Assembly: GCA_023383055.1 (NCBI GenBank)
Contig: JAHDYP010000022.1
Span: 1 to 61,239 of the forward strand
Length of the DNA: 61,239 nucleotides
Direction of reading: 5' to 3'
From: Verrucomicrobiota bacterium
GTDB lineage: Bacteria > Verrucomicrobiota > Verrucomicrobiia > Limisphaerales > JAHDYP01
The translations under genes were made by a program, and so were the position numbers. The notes under the pieces were generated by a model. It made no database searches, was not told the DNA's origin, and worked only from the letters and a program-made list of their open reading frames with translations. Positions 43,785 to 50,284 of the stretch are shown piece after piece (the stretch's first letter is position 1; every line of letters begins with the position of its first letter).

Positions 43785-44303
43785 TCAGTGGGCGGCGCAA
43801 GGCTCCAACCAACGCCTTTGGATCACCAGGTGCGCCTGCTGCAAGGCGCCCAACAATATGGCCACGCGCCGGCCGTCGTCCCACTCCCGCTCGACCTCCG
43901 CCATCCAACCGGCGAACGGACCCTGCTTGATATTCACTTTGTCGCCGCGCTGAAAAGGATGAGGTTGAAGATGAACCAAGCCGTCGGGTTGCAGCCGTTC
44001 CCGGATGCTCGAGATGATCTCGGGCTCGATCGGGATCGGCGACTGGCGGTTGCCCAACACGCGCAAAACACCCGGGACATAGCGGATCGCTTCGCCCGAC
44101 ACCAACGGGCAAAAGCGCGCGAAGAGATAGGCGAGGAACAGGGGCTGGATCACTCGCCGCGCCACGCCGCAAACCCATTGCTCGCGTTGGAGACGAGGAA
44201 GGAATACCTCGAGGTCGAGCTGCTGCAACCGGGCCGCCGCCAGGTTCTCCTGGAACGGCTTCGTCTGCACGGCAAACCAGTTGGTCTCCTGCCAGAAATC
44301 CAT
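43785..44303 (-). CDS. NusG-family specialised transcription antiterminator (RfaH/UpxY-like)
   Basis: A 172-residue NusG paralogue. The NGN domain (about 1-105) opens WFAVQTKPFQENLAAARL, with FLPRLQ and PLFLAYLFARF as in RfaH and UpxY. The C-terminal KOW domain (about 125-165) has GDKVNIKQGPFAGWMAEVERE. Specialised paralogues bind RNA polymerase and let it read through terminators of long operons, often for surface polysaccharides. It starts three bases after a small winged-helix-like gene and is therefore in an operon with it. The target operon is not identified; a CLCA-like gene lies downstream. Confidence 0.9.
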   Translation of the reverse strand: MDFWQETNWFAVQTKPFQENLAAARLQQLDLEVFLPRLQREQWVCGVARRVIQPLFLAYLFARFCPLVSGEAIRYVPGVLRVLGNRQSPIPIEPEIISSIRERLQPDGLVHLQPHPFQRGDKVNIKQGPFAGWMAEVEREWDDGRRVAILLGALQQAHLVIQRRWLEPCAAH

Positions 44304-44306
44304 AAT

Positions 44307-44648
44307 CTAACGTTTACGGCTGGCCTTAACGCATCCGCTCCGCCTCGAGCGCGCGGGCTTCGCCAGCGGCTCCTGACGTTTCCGCGCGCCACGATCCACA
44401 CTCCGCTTCCGGACGTTGCCGCAGTAGTGGAGCCGTCCGTCCCGGCCCCGCCGGGCGAGCACGAACCTCCGCTCCGTGAGTTGGTCCAACGCCGCCTTCG
44501 TTTCGGCGACGGACGATCGGACGCGCTGTTCGAGCAACCACCATTCGTTGATCCCTTCGAGCGTGTCCCGCGCCTTGGGATGTCGACGGAGATACGCCAA
44601 AATCTCCCGCGCGAGAGGACACAGTCCACTGCAACTGGGTGTTACCAT
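44307..44648 (-). CDS. Small winged-helix-like protein paired with the NusG paralogue
   Basis: A 113-residue protein starting at MVTPSCSGLCPLAREIL. Residues 10-85 have the helix-helix-wing pattern of a DNA-binding winged helix: REILAYLRRHPKARDTLEGINEWWL, then VAETKAALDQLTERRFVLARR with a wing-like DGRLHYCG. A very basic tail (KRSVDRGARKRQ, SRRSGCVKASRKR) follows. The in-frame ATG 165 bases upstream is rejected because its translation is Arg/His-rich and not domain-like. It ends three bases before the NusG gene. It may regulate that gene or its target; inference. Confidence 0.65.
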   Translation of the reverse strand: MVTPSCSGLCPLAREILAYLRRHPKARDTLEGINEWWLLEQRVRSSVAETKAALDQLTERRFVLARRGRDGRLHYCGNVRKRSVDRGARKRQEPLAKPARSRRSGCVKASRKR

Positions 44649-45006
44649 GTGACGGAATACAGAAACGGGCCGGGAGCATCGGCGGTGCCGGAGGTGGGTT
44701 CCGATCCGGTGGAATTTTCGACGAACATCGGACGGGCCGTGAACTTCCTCCCGCCGCGCGTGTTGGGCGTGGAGCATGGCGACACGGATTGGAGCAGTCA
44801 GGTCGGGCGCCAACGGTTACTCTGGACATAAACATCCCATCGGGATGGGAATGCACCGACCGCCAAAGGCACTCCTCGTCAATGCGAGTCCGCTTTCCTC
44901 AAGTAGGACAATTCGGTCCGAGCGATGGAGTGAAAATGTCCGAGGAAGCCGCAGGGACCGTCGATGCGCCGGATCATGGCGATTGCGGTCCCGCGAAGGC
45001 GATCCC
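44649..45006. other. Upstream region of the winged-helix/NusG pair
   Basis: No gene is evident. TCCCATC and GATGGGA (44835-44841, 44844-44850) form a palindrome with a two-base centre. No U-run follows, so it is more likely an operator or a small hairpin than a terminator. It is a candidate site for the winged-helix protein. Confidence 0.35.
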
Positions 45007-47259
45007 TCAAGACTCAACTTGGAGAAGCTGCAAGAGCTGAATCACGGGGGTTGCGCGCTCTTCAGCGAGCCAGGTCTTTCTCGCCTCATGCAGATCGGGC
45101 AAGCCGAGAGTCTCGATTGCCTCGGGGAACCGCGTGCCGGCTTCTCGGTAAGCGTCCAGCGCATCGGCATCACGCCCGCAGGCCAGAAAAGCCAGTCCTA
45201 AATTGAATGCGGCAGAATCCAAAGCCGGCTGCTTGTCCACCGCTGCCTGAGTGTCAGCCAGAAAGGCAGCATGCCGCTTCATCAAGTAGTGAGCCCATCC
45301 ACGGTTTACCAGCGCCTGAGCCACCTGCTCGACCGGGGTACCCGACATTTGCTCGATCACTTGCGTATAGTCCGCCAACGCCTTGTCGGTGTCGCCCATC
45401 TTGCCCCAAGTCAGCCCCCGGTTGACGAGCGCCAGCGCCACCTGCTCGACCGAGGCACCCGGCATTTGCTCGATCACCTGCGTGTAGTCCGATAATGCCT
45501 TGTTGGTATCACCCTTCTTGCCCCAGGCCACCCCTCGGTTGAAGAGCGCCTGAGCCACCCGACCGGTCGGGGCGCCCGGCAACTGCTCGATCACTCGCGT
45601 GAAGTCGGTCAACGCCTTGTCGGTGTCTCCCTTTAGGCCCCAAGCCAACCCACGATTGACGAGGGCCTGAGCCATCTGCTGGACCGGGGCGCCGGGAAGT
45701 TCGGCAACTTTGCTCCAGTCCGAAATTGCGGTTTCGGACTGCCCGAGGAAATAGTGTCCAAGTGCCCTGACGAGCAGCAATTCACCGCGCTCACTGGGAT
45801 CAAGTTGAGGAAGAGCCAGCGCTTCGTCGGCGATTCTGATGGATTCGGAATAATTGCCAAGCCGACCTGCCACTTGCGCGGAAGACAGGAGTTGCTCGAT
45901 TCTGCTGCGCCGCTGCGATTGCGCGGCAGGTGATTCGCCGGGAACTTGCATCGCGAGAGGGCTTTGCGCGAGCGCTTGATCCGCTCCGCCATTCAGCGCC
46001 GGCGCGGTGAAGGCCGGGCCGAAGAATGCCTGTTCTGCCTGCTCGAGGCGTTCAAGTACCACCCGTTTCGCCTCAACAAACAAGGCCGTTGAGGTTTCGC
46101 TTGGTGACAACTGAGGTGCTTTCGAGCCGGCAGAGCTTTGCGTCTTCAATTCCTCGAGCTCCTTCAGGTCTATGGTATCCAGAAGTTCCCGGAGCTGTCC
46201 GATCGGATTGTCGAGCAGCCGGGGCAGTCCCCTGACCAGTTCGCTGCAGAGTTGGGCCATGAACCGTCCGGCCCCGGCGATCTGCACGTAGAGGGCAGCG
46301 GGCTTGCGCAGGATCTCGGGTACGCGCGGTCCAAAGGCACCCGGCGCCAACGGGTCGGGTTCCAGCCCGCACCAATACAATCGATGGTCAAAACGGTCAC
46401 AGACCGCCAATGCCTCGACCACCGCGTCGTCCCATCCGCTGTATCCCAGGACGATGACTCCATGGCGCTTCAGTACCGGCTCGAGCCTTTGCGCGTTCTT
46501 TTCCTTGAGCGTTTGGATGTCCTGATCGGATGCGGCCTGGGATCGGCGATGAACGCTCCCGTGCAGGTAGACCAGATGCACCGCGTCGGTAGGATCATCC
46601 AGAATCTCGTCTCCGACGCCCAACTCGGGTGTGTCGCTCATGAAGTACAAGCGATTTACGGCTTGTAGCGCAGTCTGGAGAAATGGGTCGAAGTTCGTGG
46701 TCAGGATGAGCCGCGAGAAAGCGCTCCGTGCCTTGAATAACTTGCTCGGGCGGAACCGGCCGGGCTGGACACCCAGCAGCGAAGCCAGCAGGAAATGCGC
46801 GGCGTTGAGTCGTGGTTTTTCGAGACGCGTCAAGGCGCGCTGAAATCTCCGTGCTGGACCGGGTTCGCCTACCGCGCCGGAGTACTGTGCCGTAAAGGCC
46901 GCTTTGTAGGCGGCGGAATAATCGTCCGGCAGACCGGTTTGGGCGTTCAGCGTGAGCTTCAATCCTCGGCGCTGATTTCGGGCGACGAAGTTCTCCCAGA
47001 AACTCCTGGCAATGACGGCTCGTTCCCGCGCGGAGGCCTTTGCCAGTTCTTCGAAAGATTCATCTCCGCCCAATGATTTCATCCACAGTGGCAAGCTCTC
47101 AAGCACCAGCTCGCGCGCCGTGGGAACCAGCCCGTGGCTGAAGCCCGAACCCAGCACCAAGGCAAAGGGCGCCGCCCCTTTTTCGGCAAATTGAACGGTC
47201 TCGACGATCTGCCGGACAGCCTCCTCTACCGGCAAGGTTTGAATTGACGATCGGTTCAT
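45007..47259 (-). CDS. SIR2-family protein with C-terminal TPR array, candidate defence NADase
   Basis: A 750-residue protein. The N-terminal 320 residues form a SIR2_2-type domain: GSGFSHG (37-43), LILTTNFD (184-191) with the catalytic-type Asn189, HLVYLHGSVH (228-237) with His233, and VLGYSGWDD (270-278). These are the residues NAD-cleaving phage-defence SIR2 proteins use. A linker follows, then tetratricopeptide repeats from about 440 to 700, of which three are near-identical 39-residue units. TPR arrays in such proteins serve as sensors or partner binders. I start at MNRSSIQ because AAGGGAG lies about nine bases before it, inside the codons of the ATG 18 bases upstream. A TPR-bearing defence effector is inference. 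Confidence 0.88.
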   Translation of the reverse strand: MNRSSIQTLPVEEAVRQIVETVQFAEKGAAPFALVLGSGFSHGLVPTARELVLESLPLWMKSLGGDESFEELAKASARERAVIARSFWENFVARNQRRGLKLTLNAQTGLPDDYSAAYKAAFTAQYSGAVGEPGPARRFQRALTRLEKPRLNAAHFLLASLLGVQPGRFRPSKLFKARSAFSRLILTTNFDPFLQTALQAVNRLYFMSDTPELGVGDEILDDPTDAVHLVYLHGSVHRRSQAASDQDIQTLKEKNAQRLEPVLKRHGVIVLGYSGWDDAVVEALAVCDRFDHRLYWCGLEPDPLAPGAFGPRVPEILRKPAALYVQIAGAGRFMAQLCSELVRGLPRLLDNPIGQLRELLDTIDLKELEELKTQSSAGSKAPQLSPSETSTALFVEAKRVVLERLEQAEQAFFGPAFTAPALNGGADQALAQSPLAMQVPGESPAAQSQRRSRIEQLLSSAQVAGRLGNYSESIRIADEALALPQLDPSERGELLLVRALGHYFLGQSETAISDWSKVAELPGAPVQQMAQALVNRGLAWGLKGDTDKALTDFTRVIEQLPGAPTGRVAQALFNRGVAWGKKGDTNKALSDYTQVIEQMPGASVEQVALALVNRGLTWGKMGDTDKALADYTQVIEQMSGTPVEQVAQALVNRGWAHYLMKRHAAFLADTQAAVDKQPALDSAAFNLGLAFLACGRDADALDAYREAGTRFPEAIETLGLPDLHEARKTWLAEERATPVIQLLQLLQVES
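45325..45675 (-). repeat. Three near-identical 117-base tandem units in the SIR2-TPR gene
   Basis: The units encode ALVNRGLAWGLKGDTDKAL, ALFNRGVAWGKKGDTNKAL and ALVNRGLTWGKMGDTDKAL, each 39 residues with (V/I)IEQ(L/M) and a GxP-type turn. A degenerate fourth unit follows. Such similarity suggests recent duplication and possible copy-number variation. Confidence 0.85.
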
Positions 47260-47340
47260 GAATTCTCTCCCTTTCAATTAACCGCCAACCCACTTCGATC
47301 CAGTCCAGAGGAGAAGATCGTGGTCTTCATGGCGAACGGC

Positions 47341-48795
47341 CTATCCAAGCGGTGTCGGCGGGACGGCGTGGTGCTTCATCATTCTCGATTCCGAGCCGGG
47401 GAGCGGGTGGGGTGGCAGGAGTTGATGTTTGCGGAGGAGTTCCCAGAAGGCGCGGCGGTTTTTGCCGGCGGCGCGGGCGGCGGCGGAGATGTTGCCGGCG
47501 TGCTCGCCGAGCAAATCGGCGAGGTACCGGCGTTCGAAATCGTGCACGGCTTTGCCTTTCAAATATTTGAAGGAGGTGTCGCCCGATGCCGCGGGCTGGG
47601 CCGGCAGGCCGAGCTGGGAGGCGTCGATGACCGTGGTCTCGGAGAGCAGGACGGCGCGTTGGACGACGTTTTCGAGTTCGCGCACGTTGCCGGGCCAGGG
47701 GTGGGTCCGGAGCAGCCGGAGGGCTTCGGGAGTGAGCTCCCGCGCCGGCCGTTTGAACTCGGCGACGTAGCGGCCGATGAAGTGGCGTGCCAGCAGCGGA
47801 ACATCCTCCTGCCGTTCGCGCAACGGAGGGAGATCGATCGAGAGGACGCTCAACCGATAATAGAGATCCTGACGGAACCGGCCGTGGCGCATGGCGTCTT
47901 CGAGCGAGACATTGGAGGCGGCGATCATCCGGACATCGGCTCGGCGTGGCTTGCTGGAGCCAAGCGGCCGGTACTCTTTGTCCTGGAGGAACCGCAGCAA
48001 TTTCACCTGCATGGGGAGCGACAGGGCGTCGATCTCGTCCAGGAACAGACTCCCTTCGCACGCCTCACGGAGCAGCCCGGTCTGCGCGGTGTTGGCCGTG
48101 GTGTATGCGCCTGCCTCGTGCCCAAAGAGTTCGTTCTCGACTAACTCGGAGGGGATGGCGCCGCAGTTGACCGCCACAAACGGTCCGGGCGCCCGGCGGC
48201 TAAGGTAATGGATGGCCCGGGCGAAGAGCTCTTTGCCGGTGCCCGTTTCACCCGAGATCAGCACATTTGCGTCACATCCCGCCACCCGCGGCAGTTTGTC
48301 GAGTTGGGTCAACATCTTAGGGCTCGTGCCGAGGATCTGGCTCGCGCCGGTGATCTGCTTCAAGGGACCGATCGGAGCGGCCTCGGGCGCGCGCAATTGG
48401 AGCAATCGCGCCACGCGGGGGAGAAGATCGGCAGGTCGCGCCGGGCACACGACGAAATCAGAGGCGCCTGCCCTCAAAAGGGCCAGGCAGCGTTCGGGTG
48501 AATGCTCCGGCACGATGACAACGACCGGGCACTCAGCGGAAGCCGCCTTGACCATATCCAGTGCGTTCTGGTCGTGAGCGTCGGATACCGGGGGGATGAT
48601 GAGGATCGCGAGGTCGGCCCGTGCTTGTTCGAGGCGGATGCGGAGTTGTTCGGGCTTAAGGGCTTCGATCAGCTTGACCTCCACAGCCCCGCCGGTGTCG
48701 GTGGCGATGCCCCGCAGGAGAGGCCCTCGGACGGAGGCGGCCATCTCCGAATCCGCGCCCGCGCCCGCAAGGACAATGGTAACCGGTGTGGACAT
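47341..48795 (-). CDS. Sigma-54-activator-like AAA+ regulator with pseudo-receiver and altered GAFTGA loop
   Basis: A 484-residue protein. Residues 1-130 fold like a response-regulator receiver, but no Asp stands clearly at the phosphorylation position (the strand reads ADLAILIIPPVSDAHD). The AAA+ domain (about 150-390) has Walker A GETGTGKE (182-189), Walker B GSLFLDEID, and NVRELENVVQRAV. The sigma-54 contact loop, normally GAFTGA, reads GAYTTA (229-234). A Fis-type helix-turn-helix (ISAAARAAGKNRRAFWELL) ends the protein. Activation of sigma-54 is therefore uncertain; sigma-70 regulation or a divergent holoenzyme contact are possible. It is followed by the SIR2-TPR gene 81 bases downstream on the same strand. 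Confidence 0.88.
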   Translation of the reverse strand: MSTPVTIVLAGAGADSEMAASVRGPLLRGIATDTGGAVEVKLIEALKPEQLRIRLEQARADLAILIIPPVSDAHDQNALDMVKAASAECPVVVIVPEHSPERCLALLRAGASDFVVCPARPADLLPRVARLLQLRAPEAAPIGPLKQITGASQILGTSPKMLTQLDKLPRVAGCDANVLISGETGTGKELFARAIHYLSRRAPGPFVAVNCGAIPSELVENELFGHEAGAYTTANTAQTGLLREACEGSLFLDEIDALSLPMQVKLLRFLQDKEYRPLGSSKPRRADVRMIAASNVSLEDAMRHGRFRQDLYYRLSVLSIDLPPLRERQEDVPLLARHFIGRYVAEFKRPARELTPEALRLLRTHPWPGNVRELENVVQRAVLLSETTVIDASQLGLPAQPAASGDTSFKYLKGKAVHDFERRYLADLLGEHAGNISAAARAAGKNRRAFWELLRKHQLLPPHPLPGSESRMMKHHAVPPTPLG

Positions 48796-49092
48796 GCCAT
48801 CTCAGCTTGTGCCCGGCCCGCTTCGGCTGTCGACTTTGGCGGGGCCGCGCGGCGTCATTCCGCCAGCACACCCGGGCGAACCCGCCTCAAATCGCGGCGA
48901 ACGTTCCTCGCGCTGGGCGCGGTGCCTGGATGTCCTTCTAACCTTAATACGAAGGCGGCGGGGGGCATCTTTCAGAAAAAGTGAAATTTTCGCGCGGCAA
49001 CCGTTGGCGGCTCACAAAACACCCGATCGATGCGATTTGCTGAAAGATCCGCTCGCTCCCATACGTATACATTGATAGAAAGTCGAAAACCG

Positions 49093-49758
49093 ATGAGGCT
49101 GGGCATAACCGAAGCACAGGAGATGATCCCCACGCGCCGGTCTTTGCTGAGCCGGCTGAAGGACTGGGATGATGAAGCCAGTTGGCGGGATTTCTTCGAG
49201 ACGTATTGGAGGTTGATTTACCTCGCGGCGATCAACTCGGATTTGACCGATGCGGAAGCGCAGGAAGTGGTGCAGGAAACGGTCATTTCCGTCTGCCGCA
49301 ACATGCCTGGCTTTCAATACCGGCCGGAACAGGGATCATTCAAAGCCTGGTTGTTGAAGCTAACGTACTGGCGCATCAGGGATCAGTTGCGGCGTCGGCG
49401 GCGACAGCAGCGCGAGGTGCCGTTCCCTCTCGAATCGTGGGAAGACGACCTGGGCATGGACTTTCCGGCGGCGACACCGGAACTGGAGAGGCTTTGGGAG
49501 GCCGAGTGGAAGGGGAATCTGATGGCCGCCGCCGTGGAACGAGTAAAGCGCAGGGTCAACTCGCGGCAGTATCAGATCTTCGATCTCTGCGTCGTCCAGG
49601 AATGGCCGGTCAGCCGCATTGTCAAGACTTTGAAGGTCAATCGAGGCCAAGTCTATCTGGCGAAGTATCGAGTGTCATCGCAGATCAAGAGGGAGCTGCA
49701 GCGTCTGGAAAGTCGATCTCCAATGGCCGGTCTTGCCGAAACACAATATGAAAGCTGA
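49093..49758 (+). CDS. ECF-like sigma-70 family RNA polymerase sigma factor
   Basis: A 221-residue sigma factor starting at MRLGITEAQEM. Region 2 lies near residues 20-100 (SWRDFFETYWRLIYLAA, LTDAEAQEVVQETVISVCRN, and the basic WRIRDQLRRRRRQQ). Region 4 lies near 140-205 (RVNSRQYQIFDLCVVQEWPVSRIVKTLKVNRGQVYLAKYRV). RNA polymerase holoenzyme would direct transcription of specific genes, often alongside kinases in Verrucomicrobia and Planctomycetes. The alternative start at 49123 (MIPTRRS) has AGGAG immediately adjacent, which is too close. I therefore give 49093 with moderate certainty. A TTG-rich promoter-like segment precedes it. Confidence 0.88.
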   Translation: MRLGITEAQEMIPTRRSLLSRLKDWDDEASWRDFFETYWRLIYLAAINSDLTDAEAQEVVQETVISVCRNMPGFQYRPEQGSFKAWLLKLTYWRIRDQLRRRRRQQREVPFPLESWEDDLGMDFPAATPELERLWEAEWKGNLMAAAVERVKRRVNSRQYQIFDLCVVQEWPVSRIVKTLKVNRGQVYLAKYRVSSQIKRELQRLESRSPMAGLAETQYES

Positions 49759-49915
49759 GCCATCAAGCCGCGTTCCCGCCCGGGATTGCGCACGGCCCAA
49801 AGCACAATGGGCGGTTTGGGATTTCGCGCCGGGGTGGCGCATGCATCAGATCCGCCGCGAGATTTGGAGAAAGATCGTGCGCCGCGTGCGAGAGAGTCAG
49901 TCCACGAAGCGCTGA
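49748..49915 (+). CDS. Possible small basic protein overlapping the sigma factor end
   Basis: Fifty-five codons, MKAEPSSRVPARDCARPKAQ onward to RREIWRKIVRRVRESQSTKR-type helix. It overlaps the sigma-factor stop by 11 bases, with the C-terminal helix basic and amphipathic. It could be a partner or anti-sigma-like peptide, or a chance frame. Weak evidence; the rest of 49916-50017 shows nothing. Confidence 0.25.
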   Translation: MKAEPSSRVPARDCARPKAQWAVWDFAPGWRMHQIRREIWRKIVRRVRESQSTKR

Positions 49916-50017
49916 CGATGCCGAGATTGTCGGGGAGGAAAGTGGGGGGCACGCCGCAGTAACCGCTCGCTGTGGCTGCAACGGGTGCCGAGCGGGGTCC
50001 AGCAAACGCAAGGTCAT

Positions 50018-50194
50018 ATGCCAAAAAACAAAACCACCACGCCAGGTTACAGTCCGAAGCCGAAAAAAGCTTCGGTCCAAGGGAGCGTTTACACGCGCAC
50101 CGTGAGTCCCAAGCCCTTCACGCCCAGCCCGAAAAGTGTGGCGCCGCCGGCGAGTGGCTCCGCGTCGAAAGGCAAGGGACGTCCCAAAGGGTAG
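50018..50194 (+). CDS. Small Pro/Lys/Ser-rich basic protein
   Basis: A 58-residue protein starting at MPKNKTTTPGYSPKPKKA, rich in Pro, Lys, Ser and Thr with repeated SPKP/KPFTPSPK motifs, ending GKGRPKG. It has no fold-like pattern and looks disordered, like small nucleic-acid-binding or processed peptides. Upstream frames add 11 unlikely residues, so I use the internal ATG. Function unknown. Confidence 0.4.
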   Translation: MPKNKTTTPGYSPKPKKASVQGSVYTRTVSPKPFTPSPKSVAPPASGSASKGKGRPKG

Positions 50195-50284
50195 GCTGCC
50201 CCAGAGGTTCGCGCGGTCAAGTTGACAACAACCGGGTCCCGAGTCTTGCGGGGCGCGAAGGTGGTTTAGTGGTGTGGTTTTCCC

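Noticed and set aside
44835..44850. Intrinsic terminator before the winged-helix gene
   Set aside because: The stem is short with a two-base centre and no T-run follows on either strand.
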